Shown here piece by piece: positions 38,273 through 47,367 of a stretch of DNA of 64,000 nucleotides. Source of the stretch: Paenibacillus algorifonticola (GTDB lineage Bacteria; Bacillota; Bacilli; Paenibacillales; Paenibacillaceae); assembly GCF_000971975.1 (NCBI RefSeq), contig NZ_KQ040781.1, forward strand, positions 87,470 to 151,469. The letters run 5' to 3'. The notes under the pieces are model-generated. The model did not search any database. It was not told the DNA's origin and was given only the letters and a program-made list of their open reading frames with translations. The translations under genes were made by a program, and so were the position numbers. Positions within the stretch are counted from its first letter, which is position 1. The number at the start of each line of letters is the position of its first letter.

Positions 38273-39877
38273 TCACATTGATTTACGATACTCGTTTGGA
38301 GACATGCCGGAGGCGTTGCGGAATAGCTTAATAAAGTAACTGGTATGCTCGTAGCCTAGCTGCTCCGCGATTTCTACCACGGTCATGTCAGACTGATTCA
38401 ATAGCTCCTTCGCTTTCTCCATCTTCGTCCGCGTGACGAATTCGACGAAGGTTTCCCCGGTTTCCAGTTTGAAAATACGACTGAAGTGTGACGGATTCAG
38501 ATTCAACCGATGAGCCATCTCATCCATTGCGATTTTCTCTCCAATATGGGTTTGAATGTAGCGTTGGGCTTCCGCGATCTCTCTCCGTACCGTATGGTCG
38601 CGCAGCATCTGAATATCGGTAGCTTTTTCTTGGAGAAAGGTCTGAAGCCACTCCAAGAGATGATTCAACGTTTCGATAGAAGCGATTTGTTGCTGCTGCA
38701 GCTCACTGTTGAAGTTGATCACGAAGTTTTGCATCACCGTATATTTGAGCTCTAGCTCCAAAGCCATTTTTAGTACCCAGCTTTTCACAGATTCGACTGG
38801 ATATACACGATCTTGAATGAATGCTCCCCATCGCTTCACCGTAGATTGAATGAGCGTCCTTTCTCCCCCAAGCATACTATCCTTCAGCTCCTGAAAGGCC
38901 TTGGCATAATGCAGGAACAAATCTTCTTTCGTCGTTTGGAGCGGCCGCAGCTCCGCATAGACGAGCTCTCCTGCATAGAAACGGAACATCTTCACATTCA
39001 TTAAATCTTGTAATTGCTTCTTCAATTGCAGGTAATCCCGAGCCACATCACCGCGATAGAATGATATCCCAATACTGAGATGTCGGTGCACTAATTGTTG
39101 AACACGCTTCAGCTCGGCGCGGATGTCCTCATGAAGATTACGTTTCAACGTGGCCGGGAAAGGAAACAGAAGGAAGTATTGGCGTTCGTTCGGTACAAGC
39201 AAGATAACACCTTCGTATTGAACTAATTCCTGCAAGGCGTTGTCGATGACGAATTGCATATTCATGGCTCCGCCAAACCGGCTTTCGAGCTCGAAGGAGC
39301 GCTCCGGCAGCACCGCAACAGGCAGGTATGGCATGCCATCACGGAGGTGGATGCCCATCCTCTCTGCTTCGTCGTTCCACTCCGCTTCATTCCATATCGG
39401 CTGCTCCAGCAGCTTGCGAATAAATCGGGTATGAATGGCGGACAGATTTTGCTGCACGACGTTCTGCAACTGGAGACGGTTGTTCTCGGCTTGTTTCTCT
39501 TCGGCTAACGTGCAAGCAAGCTGCTGTAGAACCGTAACGACATGCTCCTTGCGAAGGCTTTCCTTCAGAATATAATCGTTGACGTTAAGCTTAACGGCTC
39601 TTTGGGCATATTGAAAATCCTCGTGACAGGATAAAATAATGGTTTTCAAACGAGGATTCGCTCCGCGCGCCTTCTCGATGAGATCAAGACCGTCCATCAC
39701 AGGCATGCCAATATCCGTAATGAGAATGTCCGGCTGTTGGTTCTGGCAGGCTTCCCATGCTTCACCTCCATTGGAGCAGAGCGCGGAAAGCTCAAAGCCA
39801 AGCTTGGTCCAAGGAATGATATTGCTTAAATAATCAAGCACGGGGTAATGATCGTCTGCAATAACGACTTTAAACAT
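38273..39877 (-). CDS. YesN-type AraC response regulator (glucuronide locus)
   Basis: 534 aa. Receiver Asp55 in LITDIGMPVMDG; C-terminal AraC helix-turn-helix pair (about 430-534: LNPSHFSRIFKLETG and YFIKLFRNASG). GTG 39886 is in frame, but ATG at 39877 follows AGGTGA closely and is preferred. The gene overlaps the kinase stop by eight bases, so the pair is co-translated. The divergent transporter operon at 41865 is the likely target. Confidence 0.92.
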   Translation of the reverse strand: MFKVVIADDHYPVLDYLSNIIPWTKLGFELSALCSNGGEAWEACQNQQPDILITDIGMPVMDGLDLIEKARGANPRLKTIILSCHEDFQYAQRAVKLNVNDYILKESLRKEHVVTVLQQLACTLAEEKQAENNRLQLQNVVQQNLSAIHTRFIRKLLEQPIWNEAEWNDEAERMGIHLRDGMPYLPVAVLPERSFELESRFGGAMNMQFVIDNALQELVQYEGVILLVPNERQYFLLFPFPATLKRNLHEDIRAELKRVQQLVHRHLSIGISFYRGDVARDYLQLKKQLQDLMNVKMFRFYAGELVYAELRPLQTTKEDLFLHYAKAFQELKDSMLGGERTLIQSTVKRWGAFIQDRVYPVESVKSWVLKMALELELKYTVMQNFVINFNSELQQQQIASIETLNHLLEWLQTFLQEKATDIQMLRDHTVRREIAEAQRYIQTHIGEKIAMDEMAHRLNLNPSHFSRIFKLETGETFVEFVTRTKMEKAKELLNQSDMTVVEIAEQLGYEHTSYFIKLFRNASGMSPNEYRKSM

Positions 39878-41675
39878 GTTGTTCACCTACCTTTACAGAT
39901 TTGGCTGGCTCAGCAGCAGGGAATATTAATACGATGGTCGTTTGTTCGCCGTACACGCTATGAATATTCATTTCAAAACGGTCACTATAAATCAGCTTCA
40001 ATCTGCTGTACACATTAAATAATCCGATTCCTGAGGCGGCTGTACGCTCCTCCGCAATCATCTGCTCAATTACGTCCCGCTTCTGAACATTGAATCGATC
40101 CTTCAAAGTCTGAAGCGTCTCTGGTGTCATGCCCAGACCATTGTCTTCGATTGTGATACGCAACATTTGAGCATCTGTTACTACCTTAATCGTGATGATA
40201 CCGCCGCTCTGCGTAAATCCATGCTTATAAGCATTCTCGATGATTGGCTGCAAGATAAACCTTGGTACGGTGATGGTTAACGGGTCTGGCTGAATGTCTA
40301 GGTGGCACTCGGTCGGGAATCTCATCGTAAATTTCATTAAATCAATATACTGCATCGTCGTTTCAATCTCGGCATAAAGCGTTACGAATTCATTTTGCCT
40401 CATCAAGCTTGCCCGCAACAGCGAGGCTAAGGAGCCGACAACATGGGCGGTGTCTTCATCATGCTTCAATAATAATTTCAAGCGTATGGAACTTAGGACA
40501 TTGAACAAAAAGTGCGGATGTACTTGTGCCTGCAGCATCGCCATTTCCGCTTGCCTCTTTAATTGTTGTTCGATCTCTACTTGCTGGAGCATCTGCTGAA
40601 TCCGATCCAGCATCATGTCAAATGAGCGTCCCAAACGCCCAATCTCGTCACGGCCGCGGATATTGGAGCGATATTGCAAATCCCCGGATTCCACCTTCTT
40701 GGCTGCCTCGCCCAGCAATCGAACCGGTTTCGTGAATCTACCCAATAGATAGGTCAAAGCAAATAAGAAAAAAATGGCAAACAGCGATTGAAGCAATAAG
40801 GCGGACTGATAGAAGGTATTTAATTTACCGGTAAGCTGCTCGTAAGGAGCCAGACTTACGAGTCTCCAGTCCGCATAACGAAGTGGAAGCGAGAGATGAA
40901 TTTGATTCTCCCCTCGCAGGTGAATAAAGCTTGGTGAAGAGCTTGTCTCCTCGTTCATGATCGTGTGGAATGGCTGACCAATTACGTCAGCATTTCGATT
41001 GGATAGAATGGTACCCTCGTCACTTAGCAGGTAAACATCTTCTTCCAAGCCGGCGAACAGATCTCGAATGGAGTCTTCCGTTCGACTGACAATCAAATAA
41101 GCGAAGGGGGCTTGATCAACAGCCTCCGTCAATGCCCGAGCCGTCAAATAAACATATCCTTGATCTTGATCCAGCGGCGGCAAGTAGTTCCGCAATCCAC
41201 CCAAAAACAACGTCTCGTATGCCGTCAGTCGGGATGCCTTGGCGAACCAGTCCTGCTGAGTAAATTGCTGTGGCTCGAAATCGTAAAAGGAATAATCGGA
41301 ATAAGCGCGGCCATCCCTTGTCAGCAGCGTAAGCCGTAAATCAGGCTTCTCTCCCGCAATCTGCTCTAGCCGGGCCGTTAGTTGTCTAGCAGCAATCGGA
41401 TGATCCTGGGCTTCTTCCAGCAAGGTTTTAATCTCGGGATCGAATTGGACGAAATTTGAGATGGACACAAGCTCCTCCATAATCGCATTGGCTTGAGATT
41501 GTACAATGGCAAGGGATTGCGTTGCTTTCTCAAGCGTGTGCTCTCGAATAATTAACTTGGAGTAGTAGCTGCTAATATACAGCATAGCTACCGTAGGCAA
41601 TACCAGACAGGCAATCGATGACAGAATCAGCTTCTGCCGCAAGGATAAATGTTTGAGCTTCAATATAACACGCAT
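39870..41675 (-). CDS. YesM-type sensor histidine kinase (glucuronide locus)
   Basis: 601-aa membrane kinase with membrane segments about 15-36 and 290-312, an extracellular Cache-like sensor between them, HAMP (about 312-366), His388 in QVHPHFLFNVL and HATPase boxes ENAYKHG, DNGLGM, GIGLFNV. The motif has His in place of the usual Asn (VHPHF for INPHF). GAGGGGTGG precedes the ATG. Its neighbours are a sugar importer and beta-glucuronidase, so the signal is probably a glucuronic acid-containing oligosaccharide. Confidence 0.92.
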   Translation of the reverse strand: MRVILKLKHLSLRQKLILSSIACLVLPTVAMLYISSYYSKLIIREHTLEKATQSLAIVQSQANAIMEELVSISNFVQFDPEIKTLLEEAQDHPIAARQLTARLEQIAGEKPDLRLTLLTRDGRAYSDYSFYDFEPQQFTQQDWFAKASRLTAYETLFLGGLRNYLPPLDQDQGYVYLTARALTEAVDQAPFAYLIVSRTEDSIRDLFAGLEEDVYLLSDEGTILSNRNADVIGQPFHTIMNEETSSSPSFIHLRGENQIHLSLPLRYADWRLVSLAPYEQLTGKLNTFYQSALLLQSLFAIFFLFALTYLLGRFTKPVRLLGEAAKKVESGDLQYRSNIRGRDEIGRLGRSFDMMLDRIQQMLQQVEIEQQLKRQAEMAMLQAQVHPHFLFNVLSSIRLKLLLKHDEDTAHVVGSLASLLRASLMRQNEFVTLYAEIETTMQYIDLMKFTMRFPTECHLDIQPDPLTITVPRFILQPIIENAYKHGFTQSGGIITIKVVTDAQMLRITIEDNGLGMTPETLQTLKDRFNVQKRDVIEQMIAEERTAASGIGLFNVYSRLKLIYSDRFEMNIHSVYGEQTTIVLIFPAAEPAKSVKVGEQHV

Positions 41676-41752
41676 GATGTTGTGCCACCCCTCGTTGCCA
41701 TTCTTCTTTATAAAGCCATACTACAGCATGCAGATGAACGATTCATTCAACA

Positions 41753-41840
41753 TTTTTTGCAATACGGGAAAAAATATCGCAAATCTTTTTTGCTATAGAA
41801 AAAATCGTTGCATGTTTGCCTGGAACGCGGCACCTATAAT
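41753..41840 (+). promoter_or_regulatory. Direct repeats and -10 box of the transporter promoter
   Basis: TTTTTTGC-n-GGGAAAAAATATCG (from 41753) is echoed by TTTTTTGC-n-AGAAAAAATCG (from 41786), a 33-base offset or about three helix turns. A consensus TATAAT lies at 41835-41840 with no good -35 at 17 bases. Direct repeats just upstream of a -35-poor promoter are what an AraC-type activator such as the adjacent YesN needs. Confidence 0.5.
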
Positions 41841-41864
41841 GAGGAAGACACAGAGGACAGTGAG

Positions 41865-42818
41865 GTGGCAAATTTGGAGCAGACAACGAGAAATGGTTTG
41901 AATCAGAGGGCGAAAACAGGAAAGGCTCTCCGAATCCGCAAGCAAGGGTTTTACGACATGATTAATGGTTATCTATTTATTTTGCCAATGTTGTTGTTGA
42001 CTATGACGCTGGTCGTTATCCCGATCATTTTGTCAGGGTTGATAAGTTTTACCGAGTGGAACTTCATCGCAGGGCTCGAAGGGCTAAATTTTATCGGATT
42101 TGAGAATTATAATAATTTGCTACATGATGAAGGGTTCCATCGAGCGCTTCGGAACAATGTCATCATGATCGCGGTTGTCCCCGTATCGATGCTTTTCGCG
42201 CTGGTGCTCGCGGCTTTGATTAACCAAGCGACCTACTTTAAAGATTTCTTCAAAGTCATCTACTTTATGCCTTTCATTTCAAGTTTCGTGGCAATCGCTT
42301 TATTATGGAGAGTCTTGTTCCATCCCAACAGCGGACCAATTAACGGATTTTTGCGGGGGATAGGCATTGAGAATCCGCCACTTTGGCTGGCGGACCCGCA
42401 ATTCGCACTGATTGCAGTCATGATTATTATGGTTTGGACTTCGCTTGGCTTTAATATGGTCATTTATTTGGCAGGCTTGCAAGGGATTCCGAAGGATATT
42501 TACGAGGCGGCCGATGTAGATGGTGCTTCTCCTATGAGGCAATTTTTTACTATTACCTTGCCCATGCTTTCTCCGACAACCTTCTTTTTGCTCATAACAG
42601 GGGTGGTTGGCTCGTTCAAGGTTTTCGATCTCATTATGGTGTTGACCAGCGGCGGCCCTGCCGGCTCTACATCTGTCATCGTTTATTACCTTTACGAAGC
42701 GGCGTTTGTTAACCTGCAATCCGGCTATGCGTCTGCGATGGGGATCGTGCTGCTGCTCCTGATCTTATTCGTGACACTTATCCAATGGGTGGGTCAGAAG
42801 AAATGGGTAAATTACTAG
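41865..42818 (+). CDS. ABC sugar transporter permease 1 (glucuronide locus)
   Basis: 317-aa membrane permease of the MalF/UgpA type, with EAA loop YEAADVDGASPMRQFF and the ending QWVGQKKWVNY. The open frame extends to ATG 41808, but this lies upstream of the TATAAT at 41835, so a transcript from there would not include it. GTG 41865 has GAGGA seven bases upstream; TTG 41874 after GAGGTGG is an alternative. Partner is the next gene. Confidence 0.9.
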   Translation: MANLEQTTRNGLNQRAKTGKALRIRKQGFYDMINGYLFILPMLLLTMTLVVIPIILSGLISFTEWNFIAGLEGLNFIGFENYNNLLHDEGFHRALRNNVIMIAVVPVSMLFALVLAALINQATYFKDFFKVIYFMPFISSFVAIALLWRVLFHPNSGPINGFLRGIGIENPPLWLADPQFALIAVMIIMVWTSLGFNMVIYLAGLQGIPKDIYEAADVDGASPMRQFFTITLPMLSPTTFFLLITGVVGSFKVFDLIMVLTSGGPAGSTSVIVYYLYEAAFVNLQSGYASAMGIVLLLLILFVTLIQWVGQKKWVNY

Positions 42819-42831
42819 GGGGAATACACAT

Positions 42832-43662
42832 ATGCAATCCGTCAGCGCGAGCCGTTTGATCGTCACGGCTCTAATGGGAATCGTCGGGATATTTTTTATC
42901 CTGCCATTCATTTGGATGTTATCGGCCTCGTTCAAGCCTGAATTGGAGGTCATGACATACCCCATACAATGGATTCCAAAAACATGGTACATGATAGAAA
43001 ATTACACACAAGTCTGGTCAGGTGCTGTTCCATTCACTCTTTATTACTTGAATAGCATTAAAGTGACACTGATGGCCACCGCATTGTCGTTAATCATCTC
43101 GGCTATGGCCGCTTATGGATTTTCCAAGGTGATCTTCAAAGGCCGGGAAGCTATGTTTATCTTAGTGCTGGCTACTTACATGATTCCTTCTCAGGCCATC
43201 CTTGTTCCGCAATTTATGATGTTTCGCTGGCTTGGCCTGTTCGATAGCCATTTTGGTCTTGTATTGCTTGCAGCATCGGGAGTATTAGGCACGTTCTTGC
43301 TGCGCCAGTTTTTCATGAGCGTCCATAATGAGATTATCGAATCTGCGCGAATCGACGGCGCGAATCATTGGATTATTTTCTTCCGGATCGGGCTGCCATT
43401 AGTCAAGCCGGCGCTTGCGACTTATATGATTCTGCGTTTCATTTGGACATGGAACGATTATCAGAATCCTCTTATTTTCCTGCGCTCTGAAGCCTTGTTC
43501 ACGCTTCAGCTGGGGATTCGGAAGTTTGCCGATTTTAATGGAGAGTTTTATTCGCTTATGATGGCGGGAGCCGTTTCTGCGATCTTGCCGCTGTTGATTA
43601 TCTTCATTGTAGGCCAGAAACAAGTCATTGAAGGCGTGGCCTCGGGAAGTGTCAAAGGATAG
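42832..43662 (+). CDS. ABC sugar transporter permease 2 (glucuronide locus)
   Basis: 276-aa MalG/UgpE-type permease; EAA loop IIESARIDGANHWIIFF and ending VIEGVASGSVKG. AGGGGGAA precedes the ATG 13 bases after the preceding gene. No ATPase gene is linked. Confidence 0.92.
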   Translation: MQSVSASRLIVTALMGIVGIFFILPFIWMLSASFKPELEVMTYPIQWIPKTWYMIENYTQVWSGAVPFTLYYLNSIKVTLMATALSLIISAMAAYGFSKVIFKGREAMFILVLATYMIPSQAILVPQFMMFRWLGLFDSHFGLVLLAASGVLGTFLLRQFFMSVHNEIIESARIDGANHWIIFFRIGLPLVKPALATYMILRFIWTWNDYQNPLIFLRSEALFTLQLGIRKFADFNGEFYSLMMAGAVSAILPLLIIFIVGQKQVIEGVASGSVKG

Positions 43663-43689
43663 AAAACTATTATTCAAGGGGGAATTTCG

Positions 43690-45042
43690 ATGTTAAAGAA
43701 AAAATGGATTCAGGCGATTGTCGTTTCAGTTTTGGTTGCGCTTGCAACATCAGCATGCTCGGGGGCAGGCGGCAATAGTGCTGCGGAGGAGACGGGAAGC
43801 AATGGCTCTTCAGACGGGGCAGTCACGATTAAATTGCATACTTGGTATCCGAAGAAAGCTGATAATTGGGATCTCGTAATCGAGGAGTTCGAGAAGAAAC
43901 ATCCTGAGATCAAGGTGGAGTTCAACTCCGCAGAAGACAACAACTCGAATGAATATTATAAAAAGCTGGATTTAGCCGCGGCTTCTGGCGACGACCTGGA
44001 TGTTATTATGTTTAGTAACATGGCATTTCTCAGCCAGCGCGCCGAGCTCGGCTTGTTAGAGCCAGTCGATACGTATATAGAGAAGGAAGGTTTCTCTCTG
44101 GCGGACGAGTACTCCTCGGACACGCGAATCAAAGATGTAACCTATGGCTTGCCAGGCAAGCTTTCTACGCCTATGGTTTTCATCAACGAGAGCCGTCTCC
44201 AGGAAGCGGGACTGGAGCTTCCGAAGGAATGGACCTGGGACCAGTATATGGAGTATGCCAAGGCGATGACGACGACGGCAAACGGCAAAACACAATACGG
44301 TACCTATTTCCACAACTGGATTCAATTCGGTTATTTCATTCAGAATATGGGGCAATCCACTACCGGAGCTAATCTCACGACGGACGATGGCTTGAAAGCA
44401 AACATCGATACTCCTGCAATAAGGAAGTCGCTGGAAGTTCGTCTGCAAGGGGAACGAGAAGGATCGGCGACGCCTTACTCAGAAATTGTGAGCCAGAAGC
44501 TAAATTACCGTCCTCAATACTTTAACCAGGATACGAGCATGATTACGATGGCATCATTCTTGGTGCCGGAAGCAGGGGGAACGGAGCAAGTACCTGCAAC
44601 GTTCAAAACCGTGTTCGCACCACTTCCGACGATGAACGCAGGGGATCCGCTCACAGGCAACGTCAGCGGCGACGTATTTGGCATATACAGCAAATCCAAG
44701 CATAAAGAAGCTGCTTACACCTTTATCCGCTGGTTCACAACGGAAGGAATCGTCCTGCAGGGCAAGAACTTCCCTTCATGGAAAAAAGCCGATCTGAACG
44801 AGGTTGTAGACAACATTATTGCTGGCACGAAAACGCCTGAAAAAATCGATAAGGAATCCTTGATGTACGTTCTCGAAAACACGAAGCAGGCCACCCCAGC
44901 TGTCGCTGTTCCTTACCATGCGGAGTTAGAAAAGGTGTTCCTGGAGGAATTCGACAAAATGATGTTATCCGGCGTTGACATTGATACGACGATTCGCAAT
45001 ACACAAGAAAAGGTTCAGAAAATTATTGATTCCAAGCAGTAA
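43690..45042 (+). CDS. Sugar-binding lipoprotein (glucuronide locus)
   Basis: 450-aa family 1 extracellular binding protein with lipobox TSAC (Cys near 23) and a Gly/Ser-rich linker. Typical segments LPKEWTWDQYMEYA and NVSGDVFGIYSKSKHKEAA are present. AAGGGGGAA precedes ATG 43690. Given the beta-glucuronidase directly after it, the ligand is inferred to be a glucuronoside or aldouronic oligosaccharide. Confidence 0.92.
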   Translation: MLKKKWIQAIVVSVLVALATSACSGAGGNSAAEETGSNGSSDGAVTIKLHTWYPKKADNWDLVIEEFEKKHPEIKVEFNSAEDNNSNEYYKKLDLAAASGDDLDVIMFSNMAFLSQRAELGLLEPVDTYIEKEGFSLADEYSSDTRIKDVTYGLPGKLSTPMVFINESRLQEAGLELPKEWTWDQYMEYAKAMTTTANGKTQYGTYFHNWIQFGYFIQNMGQSTTGANLTTDDGLKANIDTPAIRKSLEVRLQGEREGSATPYSEIVSQKLNYRPQYFNQDTSMITMASFLVPEAGGTEQVPATFKTVFAPLPTMNAGDPLTGNVSGDVFGIYSKSKHKEAAYTFIRWFTTEGIVLQGKNFPSWKKADLNEVVDNIIAGTKTPEKIDKESLMYVLENTKQATPAVAVPYHAELEKVFLEEFDKMMLSGVDIDTTIRNTQEKVQKIIDSKQ

Positions 45043-45050
45043 AAAGTTCT

Positions 45051-45080
45051 GTGCAGCGCGGATGGGTATTCGCGCTGCAC
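45051..45080 (+). promoter_or_regulatory. Hairpin between binding-protein gene and uidA
   Basis: GTGCAGCGCG (45051-45060) and CGCGCTGCAC (45071-45080) pair perfectly around a 10-base loop, with no T-run. Like the hairpin at 17683 it follows a binding-protein gene and probably raises its mRNA level relative to downstream genes. Confidence 0.7.
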
Positions 45081-45110
45081 ATCTATTATCCATAATGAGG
45101 AGTGATAAGG

Positions 45111-46910
45111 ATGCTATACCCCATTAATACGTCTTCTCGCAGCGTTATCGATTTGTCCGGCATTTGGAATTTCAAAACAGATCCCGGAATCGGCTTACTG
45201 GAAGGATGGCAGATGCAGTCGCTAAGCGACACGATTGCGATGGCTGTTCCGTCTTCCTATAACGATATCGGCGTTAACGCCGGAATACGAAATCATGTAG
45301 GTTGGGTTTGGTACGAACGGGAAATCATTATTCCGAAGACGCTGGCCTCGCAGCGAATCGTTCTTCGATTCAGCTCGGCCACCCATGAAGCGAAGGTGTA
45401 TATCAATGGAACACTGGCAGTAGAGCATACGGGCGGCTTTACACCGTTCGAAGTGGAACTGAACGGTCATCTGCTGCCGCATAAAAATAGGCTCACAGTT
45501 GCCGTCAATAATATTTTGGACGAATCGACGCTGCCCGTGGGACATTTCATGGAGCGCGATATTGAAGGAGTGGGCAAAGTCGCTCGGAATAATCCCAATT
45601 TCGATTTCTTTAACTATGCGGGGCTGCATCGTCCTGTGAAGATCTACACGACGCCTCAAAGCTATATACAAGATGTACAGATTATATCAAGCGTCAAGGA
45701 TGACGGCTCCGCGGAAGTGAGCTGCAAGATTGACAGCGCCGGAGAGTCTGACGTGCGTATCAACATCCTAGATGAAGCGGGAACCGTCGTTGCCCAAGGA
45801 GAAGGGGCACAAGGGAGCTTCTTGCTGGCGGATGCTAAGCTTTGGGAGCCTTTGAATGCTTATTTGTACACGTTAAAGGTGGAGCTAGTTCAGGGAGGGG
45901 AAATTATCGATGAGTATGATCAACCCTTTGGCATCCGGACTGTGGAAGTGACGGGCGGCAAATTCCTAATCAACGGCAAACCGTTCTACTTCAAGGGCTT
46001 CGGCAAACACGAGGATTCGCCGATCCATGGACGTGGCATTAACGAGGCGGCCAATGTCATGGATTTTCGATTAATGAAGTGGATGGGTGCCAATTCGTTC
46101 CGTACATCCCATTATCCATATTCGGAAGAAATCATGAGACTGGCTGACAGGGAAGGATTCGTCGTTATCGACGAGGTGGCTGCCGTCGGTCTGCACTTGA
46201 ATTTCATTCCAACGCTGACGGGTGGGAAGAGACGGGACACGTGGAAAGAGCTGAGAACCTATGAAGCGCATCGGGAAGCCATTCGCGAGCTGATTGCGAG
46301 AGACAAGAACCATGCATGCGTTGTTATGTGGTCCATCGCTAATGAGCCTGCGACTTCCGAGGAAGGGGCGCGCGAGTACTTCGAGCCGCTGCTCCGATAT
46401 GCGAAGGAATGCGACCCGCAAGGACGCCCCGTCACAGTGGTAACGCTTCAAGAAGGGAGCCCGGAGCATTGCAAGGTATCGGATCTGGTAGACGTTCTCT
46501 GCTTGAATCGGTATTACGGCTGGTACGTCGAAGGCGGGGAATGGGAGATTGCTAAATCGAGACTCCGCCATGAGCTCGAAGGCTGGAAACAACGCTGCCC
46601 AGAGAAGCCAATCATCATGACGGAATATGGCGCGGATACGATCGCAGGCTTCCATGACGTTGATCCCGTCATGTTTACTGAGGAATTTCAGTCCGAATTT
46701 TTACGGGCGAATCATGAGGTGTTCGACGAGTGCAGCAATTTTGTCGGCGAACATGTATGGAACTTTGCCGATTTCAGCACCAGTCAGGGCATCTTCCGCG
46801 TTCAAGGGAATAAAAAAGGCATATTTACGCGTGACCGCAAGCCAAAATTAGCTGCGCATGAGCTGAAGAAACGGTGGGAAGCCATTCCGGACTATCATTA
46901 TAAGAGCTAA
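45111..46910 (+). CDS. uidA: Beta-glucuronidase (GH2)
   Basis: 599-aa cytosolic family 2 enzyme releasing D-glucuronate from beta-glucuronides. The order is sugar-binding jellyroll (about 1-180), immunoglobulin-like sandwich (about 180-275) and TIM barrel. Acid/base Glu412 is in WSIANEP and nucleophile Glu505 in IIMTEYG. The NxK motif that selects the uronic carboxylate is present (Asn567, Lys569 in [14 protein letters not shown]), one position offset from E. coli UidA, and NRYYGWY is also kept, so true glucuronidase activity is well supported. A GTG at 45102 is in frame; ATG 45111 with GAGGAGTGA upstream is chosen. It is the last gene of the importer operon. Confidence 0.96.
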   Translation: MLYPINTSSRSVIDLSGIWNFKTDPGIGLLEGWQMQSLSDTIAMAVPSSYNDIGVNAGIRNHVGWVWYEREIIIPKTLASQRIVLRFSSATHEAKVYINGTLAVEHTGGFTPFEVELNGHLLPHKNRLTVAVNNILDESTLPVGHFMERDIEGVGKVARNNPNFDFFNYAGLHRPVKIYTTPQSYIQDVQIISSVKDDGSAEVSCKIDSAGESDVRINILDEAGTVVAQGEGAQGSFLLADAKLWEPLNAYLYTLKVELVQGGEIIDEYDQPFGIRTVEVTGGKFLINGKPFYFKGFGKHEDSPIHGRGINEAANVMDFRLMKWMGANSFRTSHYPYSEEIMRLADREGFVVIDEVAAVGLHLNFIPTLTGGKRRDTWKELRTYEAHREAIRELIARDKNHACVVMWSIANEPATSEEGAREYFEPLLRYAKECDPQGRPVTVVTLQEGSPEHCKVSDLVDVLCLNRYYGWYVEGGEWEIAKSRLRHELEGWKQRCPEKPIIMTEYGADTIAGFHDVDPVMFTEEFQSEFLRANHEVFDECSNFVGEHVWNFADFSTSQGIFRVQGNKKGIFTRDRKPKLAAHELKKRWEAIPDYHYKS

Positions 46911-46913
46911 ATT

Positions 46914-47087
46914 ACCTACGATAGCGGACCAATGGGGGGATTTAACCCTGGCGGGCTTGTAGAAGCTTTGAATATTCCACCTCGATTTATCCCGGTCATG
47001 ATCGTCACAATCGGTCAAGCAGCTGCTCCGGCTCGTCCAAGTACACGCTTGCCTCTCAGCAAATTAGTTGTTCATGAATCTTTTTAA
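46914..47087 (+). pseudogene. C-terminal remnant of an NAD(P)H nitroreductase
   Basis: The frame ending TAA 47085-47087 reads TYDSGPMGGFNPGGLVEALN, then IPPRFIPVMIVTIGQAA and a PARPSTRLPLSKLVVHESF tail, which is the last quarter of a nitroreductase-family flavoprotein (PMGGF motif). It starts without ATG only four bases after uidA. The N-terminal FMN-binding part has been deleted. Confidence 0.8.
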
Positions 47088-47099
47088 TATATGAATTTC

Positions 47100-47132
47100 G
47101 GAGCCATCGGGAAATCTGATGGTTCCTTTTTA
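47100..47132 (+). terminator. Rho-independent terminator
   Basis: GGAGCCATC (47100-47108) with GATGGTTCC (47118-47126, one G-T pair) followed by TTTTT. It probably served the nitroreductase and now ends the uidA transcript. From 47133 to 47367 I see no further feature. Confidence 0.7.
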
Positions 47133-47367
47133 ATGAAAGCAGCATAGCAAATGATACGCCTTACGTACACCTGAGGCTTCTGCAGCAGTTGTAAATTCGG
47201 CATTGTAGTCTTTATAGAATTTTTCACGTTTTACTCCATCACAGAATCTGGTAAATTTATGGTATATTAGCTATGAACCTGCTAAACAAGCTGTTTTTGA
47301 CCATAGAGACAATCATAGTGGAGATCGAAGCTTTTATACCGGAAATCCAAGAGGATGGTGTGTATCG

